Part shown: in pieces, positions 41,726 to 53,087 of the stretch
Layout: each line of letters starts with the position of its first letter
Position numbering within the stretch: the stretch's first letter is position 1
DNA from: Phytophthora colocasiae
Taxonomy: Eukaryota > Oomycota > Peronosporomycetes > Peronosporales > Peronosporaceae
Assembly: GCA_018806915.1 (NCBI GenBank)
Contig: JAGKQI010000034.1
Coordinates: forward strand, 1,116,001 to 1,180,000
Reading direction: 5' to 3'
DNA: 64,000 bases
Notes under the pieces: generated by a model
Database searches by the model: none
What the model was told of the DNA's origin: nothing
Seen by the model: only the letters and a program-made list of their open reading frames with translations
Made by a program: the position numbers and the translations under genes

Positions 41726-42938
41726 ATGATGGCTCTGGTGCAGGAGGTGGTGCTGTTAGTGGCTGCGTGCGTGTCTTGTACAGGCTGCAGCTTCTTACTA
41801 GCGACTTGGAAACGTGTGGAAGCTCCCAATTATATTAGTAGACGTATTGTATCGTCGTTGGGACTTGCAGGACTCGCTACATCTGGTGCTTTCGCTATGT
41901 ATGTCGATGATACTTCATCTGATTCTAAACTACTTATTATTTAGTCAACATTTTTACATACTTTGTTCTTGTACTTGTAGGTCGCTGGTGGTTAATGGAT
42001 TTGGACAGAATTATCGACAACATGAAAGCTTTTGCTATGCTCAAGCGCTAATACTTCAGTACTTTTACCTAGCGTCGTACATTTGGACGGCGTGTTTCGC
42101 TTTTCATCTCTACCAGATCATAGTCAAAAGGTATCAGTACGTTGACTACTTCTACGATCTCCAGCATAAAATCTCTACTAACGTTCGTAATTGATGCAGG
42201 AATGAATACCCAGAAGAGTTTTTATGGATCTATCGTGGAGTTGGATGGGGACTGCCTGGGCTGGTGCTGGTGTATCTCGTGCTTCGTCAATTGACGGGGC
42301 ATCTTGGAGTAGGTGGAGCTGACCGCAGGTGGTGCTGGATTGCAGTGCACACGACACATGAAGAGGCCGGAGAAGACCCGACTGTGTGGCAAAGTGAAGG
42401 AGCATTACAGCAGCTCTTGTTGTTCTACCTCCCAGTTTTGTGTGTGTTTGTCTTCAATGTGGGTGTTTACCACACCATTCTCAAGTTCCTGTACATGGAT
42501 CCCATGGCGCCTCGTTTTCGAGAGAAGGTAAAGCTTTACCTGGGGATTTTCTTCCTCTGCTCTATCTGGGGAGTTATCAACCGGTTGGTGCAATTTTTCC
42601 GTGCTGATCACACTCCCAATGCGTTCCTCGGCGTCATGGAGAGTATTTTCGATCCATTACAGCCCTTGTTAAATGCAGTGGTGTATGGTACGAACAAGCA
42701 GTCATTGGAGGCGTACAAAGAGCGTTTTTGCCCTGGTTGGATTTACTCTTCGCTGCCTTCATCCGACGATGAAGAGTCTTCCGGTGTTGATGAATCCCCG
42801 TTACTTCCGCACGTTGCCAGTGCACCCGAAAACCACGCGTTAGACCCCCTTGACCGAGAGTTTGGTCACTACTTCGACCAGCGTGCACCTCGTAGTAAAT
42901 CATTCCGACTGCATCGAACAAGAAGTGTCAGTCGATGA
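41726..42938 (+). CDS. Seven-transmembrane receptor, cAMP-receptor-like GPCR
   Basis: Three exons, 41726-41898, 41981-42130 and 42200-42938, about 353 residues. Seven hydrophobic segments can be placed in order (starting VVLLVAACVSCTGCSFLL; then GLAGLATSGAFAM; ALILQYFYLASYIWTACF; GLPGLVLVYLVL; LLLFYLPVLCVFVFNVGVY; YLGIFFLCSIWGVI; and 'IFDPLQPLLNAVVYG'), with a 'WCWI' and conserved Cys in the second outer loop. The layout and the last helix resemble Dictyostelium cAMP receptors (family E) and GPR157. The cytoplasmic tail is Ser-rich with acidic clusters, suited to phosphorylation, and ends in basic residues. The ligand is unknown. It is divergent from TAF5 with about 130 bp between starts. Confidence 0.78.
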
Positions 42939-43223
42939 GTTGTGCAGTGGAAAATCGAATAGCTTAGAGACACCAAGTAGTAGCATTCGCTTAATAAAAG
43001 CAGTTCATAAAAGGATACCTGACCTATCTGTCTTATCATCGATATCCGCATCATTGGCTTGTCCGTCCAACCGTGACGACTGGCTTCCACTAGTTAAGCT
43101 ACTTCCCGTGATCTTAGAAGAGGGAGGGCGAACTTGCAGATTCCGTCGATCGGGGCTGCGAACCGTGCTCAGCCTTGACCTTGAGGTAGTAGTCCTGTTC
43201 AATCACCACAAACAACAGTTAGT

Positions 43224-44207
43224 TTAGGTTTCCCACGTACAATACAATGCCCGACGCACCCAAATGTATTTCCGCTTGTTGGCATCCTGCAGGAGCTTGA
43301 CAACCTCCGGCACCAGCTCCAGCGTTTGCTCGGCCGTGAACTTGCTGTTCAAGTACGTGACAAACTGGTCGTCCGTGCAGCGGTTTTGGCCGTAGTCCTT
43401 GCAGCTCGTCTTGAACTCGTCCACGCCAGCAGCGCCCGAGATGCCCTCAATCAGTCGCAACACACGGTCGTACACGACCTGCACGTCTGGTCCGACGGCG
43501 GCAGCAGGCATGCGGTCCGTGAAGGGCGACATGAGCTTCTGCCTCAGGTTCTGCACACCTCCCGACGGCGGAATGCTCACCACACGCTGCAGTGCGTCGT
43601 ACAGCTGCGAGGCGGCAGCAGGTTGATCCACGGCACCAGTCAGGATTTCCGTAGGGGAGATGTCGCGTCCATAGAACTTCTTGTTGATCTCCGAGCGGGC
43701 CATAATACCCGACCCTTGCAGACCGACGCCACCGAACAGACCCTTGCTGTGGCTGTACGTGTAGTTAGGTGCTACACCCGAAGAGCTGAAGTTGGCATTA
43801 GCTCCAGCTGCGCGACCGTAAGGACCAGCAGCGAACTCGAGGTTGGCACCAGCAGAGAGTTGCCCCTTCTGCATGAAACTCTTGACGGCGATGTCCGAGT
43901 TGAGGATGATCATGAATTCGATCATCTGCGCGCCCATCTCGGCACCGAAGCCCATACCGGCCGTACCGATGGCGCTGGGGGCCGACCAACGACCGTCCGG
44001 CAGCTTGGAGATAACGACGCCTGTGCCTACTTTGCCTGTCCAGATGAATCCGGCCTTGACGACTGTGAGGAAGGCCAATCCCTTGGCTTCGTGGATGAGG
44101 TCGATGGGGATGCGCTTGTCCTGGTCCAGCGACGGGTTGAAGAGATGCTCGAGCGTCTGCTCTGCTGCGCGGATGGCGCCTTCCATGGTGGTGATTTGTT
44201 CCGTCAT
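43224..44207 (-). CDS. SYLF (Ysc84/DUF500) domain protein
   Basis: A single exon of 327 residues from ATG 44207; an in-frame ATG at 44309 would add 34 Ser/Thr-rich residues. The SYLF core is clear: 'IPIDLIHEAKGLAFLTVVKAGF', 'GVVISKLPDGRWSAPSAIGT', 'GAEMGAQ', 'FMIILNSD', 'GANLEFAAGPYGR' and 'YTYSHSKGLFGGVGL'. SYLF proteins bind phosphoinositides and actin at membranes (yeast Ysc84, human SH3YL1). The C-terminal 110 residues are helical without SH3 or FYVE domains. Another long plus-strand frame here is a shadow. Confidence 0.88.
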   Translation of the reverse strand: MTEQITTMEGAIRAAEQTLEHLFNPSLDQDKRIPIDLIHEAKGLAFLTVVKAGFIWTGKVGTGVVISKLPDGRWSAPSAIGTAGMGFGAEMGAQMIEFMIILNSDIAVKSFMQKGQLSAGANLEFAAGPYGRAAGANANFSSSGVAPNYTYSHSKGLFGGVGLQGSGIMARSEINKKFYGRDISPTEILTGAVDQPAAASQLYDALQRVVSIPPSGGVQNLRQKLMSPFTDRMPAAAVGPDVQVVYDRVLRLIEGISGAAGVDEFKTSCKDYGQNRCTDDQFVTYLNSKFTAEQTLELVPEVVKLLQDANKRKYIWVRRALYCTWET

Positions 44208-44537
44208 TCTTGGGTTCTGGCTGTACTTGAGTAGTGAGGCTGGGGAATTGGTACTGTGGACTGTGGGGTCGGTCGAGTCTAACGTTTGTGTGGATTTTGT
44301 GTGTCGCATTTCTGAGGAAGAACACCGAGATCTGATTGGTGGAGAAATACTGATTTAAAATCTGTGATTGGTGCATTGGTTGATTGGCATAATCATTTCA
44401 GCACAACAAGTTGCAGTGATCTGTACATCATGTACAGTACAGTGTACTACATGTAAGATGACTCCACGCTGATGATCAGGTCCAAGTGGAACGTAATGCG
44501 AAGGTTTTTTTTACTCTTTGTGTATATTATATGCTGG
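44208..44537. other. Intergenic region
   Basis: 330 bp between the SYLF gene start and the aminotransferase stop, both minus strand. A cluster of GTACA/TGTAC palindromes lies at 44,420-44,455. No gene is seen. Confidence 0.6.
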
Positions 44538-46054
44538 TTAGATTCGCATCCGTGCGAGATATTCGCCCAGAGTGGGTGTGTTCGTGAGCTCCAGCATGGC
44601 TTCACCCAACTGCTCGTAGTCCTTGCGTTCGTTGTACATCTGCGCACTGATGCGGACGTAAAGCTGGTTCTGGAACGGCACTACACGCACCACAATACGG
44701 TACTGGTCGTCGAGGAAGTCCATGATGGCGTCGCATAGTGGCAGTGCCTCATCATGGGACAACGGAGTGCCGTCCGAGTTCGCCGGCCACTCCACGGGAA
44801 TACGCACGTTACATACGAACGGAGCGCGCTGCCACGCCGGCAGCAGAACATTCGTCTTCCACATTGTAGCCAGGTAGTCGCCGGCCCAATCCATCAGCGA
44901 CTTGTTGTGCGCGTACACGCGACTGACGCCCACACTCTCGTAGAAGTCCAGCGCTGATACAATGGTGAGGAAGTTGGCTTCGTCGCGCGTGCCTTGGATC
45001 GCGAACTCTTCGACGAAACCTTGGCCGTACGCTAGCGATGTGACCACAGGACGCACAGTATTCTGGTACGTCTTGCTAACGTGCAGGAACGAACAGGACT
45101 TGCATCCGAACAGCCACTTGTATGCTGTGCCCACGTAGAAATCGGCACCGAGCTCGTTTAAGTTGAGCGGGAGTTGGCCAGGAGCACTAGCACCATCCAC
45201 CAACACTGGGATATTCCTGGCGTGGAAAATCGGGATCAGCTTCTCCAGTGGCAACACGAAGCCAGTGGTGCTAGCAATGTGATCTAGCACTGCCAGTCGA
45301 GTGTTGGGCGTGATCGCATCCACAACCTGTTGCACTAACACGTCGTAGCTCTCAATTGGCAACACCACATCCACCACCTTTAGCTCGACGAACTCTTGTG
45401 TACAGTAACAAAGATGGCGTAGTGTATTGAGCACCGCAGAGTCTGTGAAACAAACATCAAACAACAAAGAACACTCAAGTCAGGTAAATACCACGCAGAT
45501 CAACTGCAGAAGTTTCACGTACAAGTGAGGTTGAGACATAGCACTTCGTCGTCGTTCTGCAAGTCCAGCGACTGCAGCACAGCGTTCATTCCTGTGGTGG
45601 CATTAGTCACAAATACCAGGTCCTCTGCATCTGCATGGATGAACCGCGCGAGGTGCGTTGCCGCTTGACGCAGCATCACAGGCGCCTCACGGCGCATGAA
45701 GCGGTCAGGGTTCATCTCCATCTTGTTAACGAAGTGTGCTTGTGCCTGCATGACGGGCTTAGGGGACACGCCATACGCATTATGATTTAAGAAGATGGCG
45801 TTGGGCTCCAGGTTGAACACGTTGCGGCACTCGCGGCCCAGCACGATGTTGCGCAGGTAGCAGCGACTGTCCGGCCACAGCGTCGTCATTCCTTGTGCGC
45901 TATACTCCTCAGAAGACGGCGTCGTCTGCTGCTGCGTCTGTGTATCTGGTTGTGTGGCATTAGCTGGGGCTTGAGACTTCGTTGTGACTGTAGGCGTGGC
46001 GTGCGTCGGCGCCGGAGCGGCGGGCGGAGCGACAGGTGTCGATGCAGTTTTCAT
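44538..46054 (-). CDS. PLP-dependent class-V aminotransferase (isopenicillin N epimerase-like)
   Basis: Two exons, 46054-45523 and 45442-44538, joined with a split Tyr codon; about 478 residues. The first 60 residues are a Pro/Thr/Gln-rich linker. Fold landmarks are 'FLNHNAYGVSP', 'FVTNATTGMNAV', 'LDHIASTTGFVLP', 'VLVDGASAPGQ' with the pyridine-binding Asp, and 'GTAYKWLFG' with the PLP Lys. This is the subgroup annotated as isopenicillin N epimerase-like or hercynylcysteine-lyase/ergothioneine Egt2-like; substrate cannot be told. No targeting peptide is evident, so cytosolic. Confidence 0.87.
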
Positions 46055-47023
46055 TGGGTTCTAGGGCGATTCTGCGCGTGGAAACGGGGTCAGTGGAGAG
46101 CTGAGGCGCTGGGGCTGATCCTCAAACTAGCGAGGTGGAGCTGGAGAGCGTGGGGAGCGCAGCAAATGTACACACGCGACTTGCTGTGAGCACCTGGAAC
46201 TTTTTCGACTTATGACGCCGTTGGTCGCTCAGAAGGCGACGCGCCAGTAGGATGGGCGACTTGAGCTAAAGTTAGTGAACTGGCTAATTCCTTCCATATG
46301 AAGGAGCTGTTGGGAGATAATTTGCTCTTTAAAACGGGGTGGATGGATATTGCAGGTTTGTCACATAGAGTGAAGAAGAGATGGCGACACATTAATTAAT
46401 TATCTAAAGCGGAGGTGAAAGCACGTAAAACATCGTAGTATATTTACAATTTCTCGATCAGACAGGTGAAACTACGTTTTAGAACTTCTTCTATCGATAA
46501 CAAAGGTTCAATGCAGGGCAATAGCGACGTGGAATAGACCGGCGAGGTGCTTGGCCTGCCCATACGCGTTCAATATGCAAGCCATACGTAGACGACGCCG
46601 CTCTGATTGGCGTAGTGGCGCTAATCCCTGTGACTGGGACGTGGCAATGCGAGCCATTGGCTGCGCACAGAGACATCGGTAAGCGTGCCGATTACGAGAG
46701 TTTTTAGTGCGCAGCAAATCGACCAAGGAGTCTGTCGACGAGCGCCGAAGGAGGGAACATCTGGCACCTCGGAGGATCGTCAGGCAGCAAAGGTGATCGG
46801 AAGGCAACAACAAGAGCCCTGAATAAGCGAAATTAGCTTGCCGCAAAACGGAGTGTAAATCGTAGGCACCCGGAATGATTTACCTGCGTAAATTGATACT
46901 GACCCGTTGAGTCAAAATTAGTCGATATGGTATCATATTCGAGAGGGAACTAAATATAGCAAGTATAACATAAAGCAAAGTTGAAGTGTCCCGCATTGCG
47001 TATCGCTATAATAGCACCACCGC
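46055..47023. other. Intergenic region
   Basis: About 970 bp. The longest frame (46,846-46,508, minus, 112 codons) has a Ser/Arg-rich, Cys-bearing product without recognisable domain; I do not call it a gene. AT-rich from about 46,380-46,480. Confidence 0.5.
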
Positions 47024-48113
47024 TTAGCAATAGCCACCACAGTACACGTCGTTACCTGCGATGCGAGCCGGACCGACCTTCACTTCGATGCTGCGTAGTT
47101 GACCATTTGCACGGGCCGCCTCAGGGCCATCCTTCCATATCAAATGGTCGTACGACGTCACAGCCTCCATGAAGAAGAGGTGGTGCTTGCCCTCAGCGTC
47201 GGTGCCTAACTGGCACGCAAACACCGAGTTCTTAATGCCGTTGGCTCCGAAGCCGATGACGTCCAAGATCTCACCTCCCTCTTTGACGCGCACGAGGCCA
47301 CCGCCAGTCTGGTACAGTCCGGACTGTACAATACTGGCCCACACGCAGCCCTCCGCGTCCAGGCAGATACCGTCCACGAGCGAACCAACATCAGCCCATA
47401 GTCGGCCGTTTGACAGTCTGCCGTCCTCGCCAATGTCGTACGCTGTTAGACGCCCCTCGAACGTCTCTCCGACAATCAGTGTCTTGCCGTCTGGGGAGAT
47501 CACCATCCCGTTCGGGAACACCACTCCGGTCGCTTCCACGCGGACGACGCCGTCCGTACCAATGATATGTGGTGGAAGCCGAAGCTGCCGAGGTACGCAC
47601 GACCATTTGTGGCCACCGCCATGTCGTTGGCGCGCACCTGCGTCACGTCCTTCACATCCGCGTAGACCTTTGTCATGTTGGCCGCTTCGTCATGAACCAA
47701 CACCTGCCGCTTGTTCATGGATGAGATCAGCAGACGTCCATCCGGGAGCCAACCCAGTCCAGACAACATGTCCTCCGGATCTTCATACACCAACGTGCGC
47801 TTTCCTGTCTCTAGTGAGTATTTGATCACTTTCTTGTCGTGCATATCAGTGAAATACACTTCCCCAGTTGGGATCCGGAAGCGCGGGCCTTCGCCGTAGA
47901 CGATGTCATCTAGCAGTGTCCGTGCTTGCACGGCGTGAGGGTCTTCCGCCCACAGTTTGTGTCCAAGCCAATACTTTAGAAAGCGAAACGGGAAGACGAG
48001 CATACGGACATTGGGAAAACCTTAGGGAAGAGGTCCTGCTGCGGAGCCTTTTTCACGTCGGAAGGTTGATCCATGACATGGTCGTGTTCTTGCTCTGGTT
48101 GAGTCGATGGCAT
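47024..48113 (-). pseudogene. SMP-30/gluconolactonase-like protein, copy 1, frameshifted
   Basis: Three frames together cover the same protein as copies 2 and 3: N-terminus from ATG 48113, then a shift near 48,020 (before the membrane-anchor-like segment 'MLVFPFRFLKYWLG'), the propeller frame 48,003-47,560 ('GEGPRFRIP', 'DMLSGLGWLPDGRLLISSMN', 'GRAYLGSFGF'), then a second shift with loss of about 12-14 codons near 47,560, then the frame 47,539-47,024 ('FPNGMVISPDGKTLIVGETF', ending YCGGYC). No splice sites would restore it. The family are six-blade propellers (SMP-30, strictosidine synthase-like) acting as lactonases or esterases. Confidence 0.8.
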
Positions 48114-48342
48114 GGTTGCGAGGAAAGGATCTCTTATTGCTGAAGCAAAAGGCCAAGTGAACGGCATGTACATGTTACGCGAGCGATTGAAGTTAGTGCG
48201 GGAACCTGACGCTCATGATGCAACCATCAGTGTTTTGTTAAACAAGGATTCAATTCAGTGGTGTTGAAGTGCTACATGAACATCAACTTCAACATGAACA
48301 GGTCGACGTAAGCTATACTACGTAGTACATGTATCCTGTTGT

Positions 48343-49456
48343 CTAGCAATAGCCTCCGCAGTAGTTCTCGTTGGACGCGATCCTGGCCGGACCCACCTTC
48401 ACCTCGATCGCCCTCACTTGACAGTTCTTCCTGGCAACTTCGGGGCCATCCTTGAAAATCACGTGGTCGTAGGACGTCACGCTTTCCATGAAGAAGAGCT
48501 GGTGTTTGCCCCTAGCGTCAGTGCCGAGTTGGCAAGCAAACACAGCGTTGGTGATGTCATTCGCTCCAAATCCGAGTACTTCAAGGATCTCCCCGCCCTC
48601 CTTCACGCGGACAAGGCCACCTCCGAGTTGATACAGACCAGGCTGGACAATACTAGCCCAGACGCAGCCATCCGCATCAAGGCAGATGCCGTCGATGGGG
48701 GACCCCACATCCGCCCACAATCTACCGTTACTGAGCTTCCCATCAGCAGCAACATCGTACGCCGTCAACCGTCCTTCAAAGGTTTCACCTACGATCAAAG
48801 TCTTCCCGTCCGGGGTAATGACCATGCCGTTCGGAAACACGACGCCGGTGGCTTCCACACGAACCATGCCGTTTTCTCCAACACTGACAATTGCTGAGCT
48901 GGCAACCGTCTTAAAGTCCGCATTGTTGAACCCGAAGCTACCGAGGTACGCGCGACCTGAGACGGCAACGACCATGTCGTTCGCTCGGACTCTGGTCACG
49001 TCCTGCACGTCCGCGTACATCTCCGTCGTACCGGTTACTTCGTCATGATCGAGCACTTGACGCTTGTTCATGGATGAGATCAGCAGACGTCCATCCGGGA
49101 GCCACCCCAGTCCGGATAACATGTCCTCGGGGTCGTCATACACCAGCGTCCTCTTACCGTTTGCAAGTGAATACTTGATCACTTTCTTGTCGTGCATGTC
49201 AGTGAAATACAGTTCCTGCGTCGGGATTCGGAAGCGTGGGCCTTCTCCATAGATAATGTCGTCCAACAAAGTTCGAGCTTTGGGGGCGGTAGTGCCCTTC
49301 ATGACCGATCCAGTACCCGAGGAATCGAAACGGAAAGAAAAGCATTCGGTAGTTCGGCGATACCCTTAGGAAAAGTTCGTCCTGCTCCTTAAGCTTGGCT
49401 ACATCGTCTGGGCCCTGCTCTTGCTCCGGTTGGAACGAACCGTTCTTCATCGACAT
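48343..49456 (-). pseudogene. SMP-30/gluconolactonase-like protein, copy 2, N-terminal frameshift
   Basis: The propeller is an uninterrupted 319-codon frame (49302-48343) with all blades and the YCGGYC end. The N-terminal part (ATG 49456, acidic start and 'MLFFPFRFLGYWIG' anchor-like segment) is in a different frame; relative to copy 1, 11 nt are missing just after the anchor near 49,290. Translation from the internal ATG at 49302 would give a protein without the anchor, so this may be a decaying gene or one converted to a soluble form. Confidence 0.7.
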
Positions 49457-49572
49457 GGTAATGAGCAAGGTATAAAGCAAATTGTCTTGTGAGACTTGGT
49501 GGCATTGAAGTACAATTAGCCGTTCAACTTCAACGATACTAAGATGACGTAAAGCTCGACGCTTACTAGTAG

Positions 49573-50652
49573 TTAGTAGTAACCTGCGCAGTATCGGTCG
49601 TTACCAGGGATCCTCGCCGGTCCGATGCCCACCTCGATAGCTTTCACAGTCCCGTTCTTCTTGGCTGCTTCGACGCCTTCCTTAAAAATCACGTGGTCAT
49701 AGCAACTAACAGCCTCCATGAAGAAGAGCTGGTGCTTGCCTTCACTGTCAGTCCCTAGTTGGCAAGCGAAGACGGAGTTCTTGATCCCATTCGCTCCAAA
49801 TCCCAACACATCGAGGATCTCACCACCTTCTTGCACCCTCAAAATCCCTCCACCCGTCGGATAGAAGCCTGACTGAGGAATACTCGCCCAGATACACCCG
49901 TCGGCATCCAGGCAGATGCCGTCTACGAACGAGCCGACGTTCGCCCACACTCGACGGTTGTTCAATCTCCCAATCTCGTCGATATCAAAAGCAGTTAACA
50001 GACCAGCAAAAGTCTCAGCAGCTATCAGCGTTTTGCCATCGGGTGTGATCACCATGCCGTTCGGGAAAATCATATCTCTCGCTTCCACTCGGACGTCCTT
50101 ATCTGTGCCAACACTGATGATCGCAGAACGCGAGAAAGCCGTCACATCTGCGAAATCAAAGCCGAAGCTACCTATGTAAGCGCGACCGGACTGAGCCACC
50201 ACCATATCGTTGGCTCGGAATGAAGTGACCTCCTTCACGTCTGCGTAAACCTCAGTTGAGCTGCTTTTCTCGTCGTGTATGAGCACCTGACGCTTGTTCA
50301 TGGACACAATCAGCAGTCGTCCGTCTTCAAGCCAGCCCAAACCTGAGAGCATGTCCTCTGGGTCTTCGTAGACCACCTCAGTCCTTCCATATGATAGCGA
50401 ATGCTTAAGCACTCGTTTACCGTGCATATCCACGAAATACAGCGCCTGCAAAGCAGTATGAAAGCGAGGACCTTCACTGTAAATGATGTTGTCTACAAGA
50501 GTTCGAGCTTGTGGAGCGCTGGGGTCTGGCGACCAGATCTTCCATCGCAACCAGTAGCCGATGAAGCGTAGTGGGAGGAAGAGCACTTGGACGTTGGGGA
50601 TCGCCCAGGAGAACAGACTCGCCTTCACCAGCTCGTCACTAAGATCCGTCAT
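49573..50652 (-). CDS. SMP-30/gluconolactonase/LRE-like beta-propeller, copy 3 (intact)
   Basis: An intact frame of 359 residues. An N-terminal hydrophobic stretch (VQVLFLPLRFIGYWL, about 23-37) could be a membrane anchor, as in strictosidine synthase-like and APMAP proteins. The propeller carries 'GLGWLEDGRLLIVSMN', 'FRANDMVVAQSGRAYIGSFGF', 'FPNGMVITPDGKTLIAAETF', 'NVGSFVDGICLDADGCIWAS' and 'GANGIKNSVFACQLG', including the acidic and Asn residues that bind the metal in this fold. Likely hydrolyses a lactone or ester; substrate unknown. It is the only intact member of the tandem group and is divergent from START copy A with a 526-bp gap. Confidence 0.82.
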   Translation of the reverse strand: MTDLSDELVKASLFSWAIPNVQVLFLPLRFIGYWLRWKIWSPDPSAPQARTLVDNIIYSEGPRFHTALQALYFVDMHGKRVLKHSLSYGRTEVVYEDPEDMLSGLGWLEDGRLLIVSMNKRQVLIHDEKSSSTEVYADVKEVTSFRANDMVVAQSGRAYIGSFGFDFADVTAFSRSAIISVGTDKDVRVEARDMIFPNGMVITPDGKTLIAAETFAGLLTAFDIDEIGRLNNRRVWANVGSFVDGICLDADGCIWASIPQSGFYPTGGGILRVQEGGEILDVLGFGANGIKNSVFACQLGTDSEGKHQLFFMEAVSCYDHVIFKEGVEAAKKNGTVKAIEVGIGPARIPGNDRYCAGYY

Positions 50653-51178
50653 TTCTGTAAATGGATAGCTCCCGACTCGTCGCCGTTGTCGGTGCTAAAT
50701 GACAGCATCTATCCGGTGTTGGCGAAGACGAACTCAGACACGCCGTCTGAGTTCGTTAGTATTGCTCTATATTATCTAGTGAGATCAAGACAACGCGACA
50801 TTCTCCACCGACTAACGTTATGCATGGCTTGTGCATGTTGAAGCGAACGCCATGGTCAAGATGCGGTGCAGTAGATTGTGGTTGTAGACGAACAGTTCAC
50901 TAGGGCCTCTTGAAATCAACTCGCTAGTGGAAATCTCTCCAGATTCGCTCTGGCAGCTTGTGGGGTCCGTTGCTGCGGAGAGAATTAGAACTACATGTAC
51001 TTCGCGGCCGCGAGTTCTCGCTCGTCCCACACTACAGCATGCGTCGAAGTCACTCGCAATCACTCGCAGCCTCAGTGCCAGGCTCACCGGATGCCAAGAC
51101 GCTTGAATCAGACGTGTTCGATCTTACATTCCAACTACACCAACTCCATTCGCCAACTTGAACACTCTTGATCAAGCC
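50653..51178. other. Divergent intergenic region
   Basis: 526 bp with the promoters of SMP-30 copy 3 and START copy A. A short inverted repeat is visible around 50,725-50,755 (GACGAACTCAGA/TCTGAGTTCGT flanking CACGCCG). No gene is seen. Confidence 0.6.
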
Positions 51179-52354
51179 ATGACCAAGTTCCCCCTTGAAT
51201 TCCCCCCATTCGCACCTCTCGACTTAATCGACTCCGACAAGGAACACCTTATCAACCTGGCCGAACTCTTCCGTGCAGGAGCGATTGAGGATTACGAAGA
51301 ACATCTCTACAACGGAGGCCTCGTGGATTCAACGAAATGGGTCCGGGTGAAACAGTACGATGACGTTGTCGTGTACGAGGACCGACAGGCACTGAAGGAA
51401 CGCCGTCTCTCTCGAGTGAGTCCGTCGCGCGCGCCTCCCAGCAATGAAAACATGCTCAAACTGCTCTGGTCCGGCACGATCGTTGGTGACCTGGACGACG
51501 TCATGTACGCCGTTTTGAACCGCACGGGTGAGGAAGCAAAGATTAAAGCTGCGTATCTACAGAGCAACGTCGTCGACTTCGCCGTCCTGGACACCCTCGT
51601 TCACCCGACGATGGATGAACCGTTCCGCGGTCTGCAAGTCAAATGGGCAGTGAATGCCGGACCACCAATGATGCGATCGGTTGTGCGTTTCCGAGACTTC
51701 GTGTACATTGAGGCGACCGGAATGGCAACGATCTCAACCGGCGAACGTATTGGGTTCCAGTTACTGCACTCAGTCTCGATCCCTGCTGCGCCAGAGCTTC
51801 ATGAGCACAAACTCGTTCGTGGTAACATGACGCTGTTCCATCTTTTCCGTCAAAAGAGTGAAGGAGTAGTCGATACGTATGTGAAAGCCTTCATTGACCT
51901 AATGGGCGATATGCCTCTCCGTGTGGCGACAACACTGTCAACTAGTGGTGTAGTATCCGTTTGGAAGCTCGGGGAGTACGCGTTAATGAAGAAACTCAAT
52001 TGGCGACTTAGTCAACAGCGAGCGATCATCCCCATCAAGCGGTCGGACTGGTGCCAAGTGTGCAAGAAGCTGATCCGAAGCAACATGGTGCGACGACGAG
52101 CGTGTCGGATCTGCATGAACGAGTACTGCGCTCGCTGTTGCGTTCCCAAGAAGATGTTCTTCGTGCCGTCACGCAGTCGAGTGGTGGTGCACAAGTCGGT
52201 CCATGTGTGTTTAGGCTGCATCGAGCTGGCGTCGTACACGAACGGGGTGGACATTGCATTGGACGAACTGTCGAGGGCTACAGGGGAGTGCAAGACGTAC
52301 GCGTATTGGGCCGCAGCTTCCCCTACATTCTCCACATCGTCTCTAATGCTGTAG
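51179..52354 (+). CDS. START-like lipid-binding plus FYVE-like zinc-finger protein, copy A
   Basis: Intact, 391 residues; ATG 51179 is chosen because copies B and C start at the same place (M.KFPL..PF); an in-frame ATG at 51158 adds seven residues. Residues about 85-260 look like the START/Bet v1-type lipid-binding fold typical of this oomycete family ('GDLDDVMYAVLNRT', 'DFAVLDTLVHPTMDEPFRGLQ', 'RDFVYIEATG', 'HSVSIPAAPELHEHKLVRG'). The C-terminus has eight Cys in CxxC pairs (CQVCKK, CRICMNEYCARC, CLGC) arranged like a FYVE finger but without the RHHCR phosphoinositide motif. Lipid transfer or endosomal role is inferred. Confidence 0.82.
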   Translation: MTKFPLEFPPFAPLDLIDSDKEHLINLAELFRAGAIEDYEEHLYNGGLVDSTKWVRVKQYDDVVVYEDRQALKERRLSRVSPSRAPPSNENMLKLLWSGTIVGDLDDVMYAVLNRTGEEAKIKAAYLQSNVVDFAVLDTLVHPTMDEPFRGLQVKWAVNAGPPMMRSVVRFRDFVYIEATGMATISTGERIGFQLLHSVSIPAAPELHEHKLVRGNMTLFHLFRQKSEGVVDTYVKAFIDLMGDMPLRVATTLSTSGVVSVWKLGEYALMKKLNWRLSQQRAIIPIKRSDWCQVCKKLIRSNMVRRRACRICMNEYCARCCVPKKMFFVPSRSRVVVHKSVHVCLGCIELASYTNGVDIALDELSRATGECKTYAYWAAASPTFSTSSLML

Positions 52355-53087
52355 GTTAAGTGTTAACTATGAATTCTCTCTGCTTGCATTTGCTTGCTAA
52401 CGCGTAGCGTTCAACCCTTGAAAAGCTGGCAGAAACAGTGGACGTTCTGGTCAGAAGCTCCCTTCATGGGAAGTGAATGGCAAGGCGTTGATGGACAGCA
52501 GACAGCAGTGGCACGATGTCGGTACTATAGACTACAGTGCAAGGCGTTGACTGCGAGGGTGGTGATGGATTTTCGCCGCGTGCCAAGTGATGACTGCGAC
52601 TGAAAATACCCAGGACATTGGCGTTAGAGTGGTGAGTCGAACGGCACGCAGAGTGATCGAAGGCGTGAGCTTATAATCGAAGGCAGGGAGCGGTATGATC
52701 TAGACTGATGTTGCAATCGTTACTATCGTGACGAGATAGCAAACTTCCTGTTATAATAAATACAATTCAATCTACAGTTTTACTTGTTACATATTTTAAT
52801 ATCGTTATATACAACTATTACCTTGCTTATATAATCTTGTTAGATAAGATGATAATTTCTATAAAATCGTGTATTACAACTTCACATGGTATTAAATATC
52901 ATATATTACAGATTCAACGACTGCTGTTCCATGTCATGAGACCCCTATCACGGGCTCTGCAACGTTGCCATCGTCGTCACCACTGGCGTTGATCACTTGG
53001 CGGTGTCGTCTGCGTTGCAACCTGTCTGGCTGTCGTTCATTCCCTCATTGGCCTTCTGCTGCCCAAAGCTACCAACAACATAAATCC
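52355..53087. other. Intergenic region with AT-rich island
   Basis: 730 bp between START copies A and B. The stretch 52,740-52,920 is strongly AT-rich, unlike its surroundings. No gene is seen. Confidence 0.6.

Noticed and set aside
43326..44234. 302-codon plus-strand frame
   Set aside because: Antisense shadow of the SYLF gene; composition lacks any domain and follows the codon pattern of the opposite strand.
46508..46846. 112-codon minus-strand frame as a small secreted gene
   Set aside because: No clear signal peptide, no recognised domain and no supporting splice or promoter signals.
49916..50179. Plus-strand frame across SMP-30 copy 3
   Set aside because: The same antisense frame recurs over copies 1 and 2 simply because the sense sequence is conserved.
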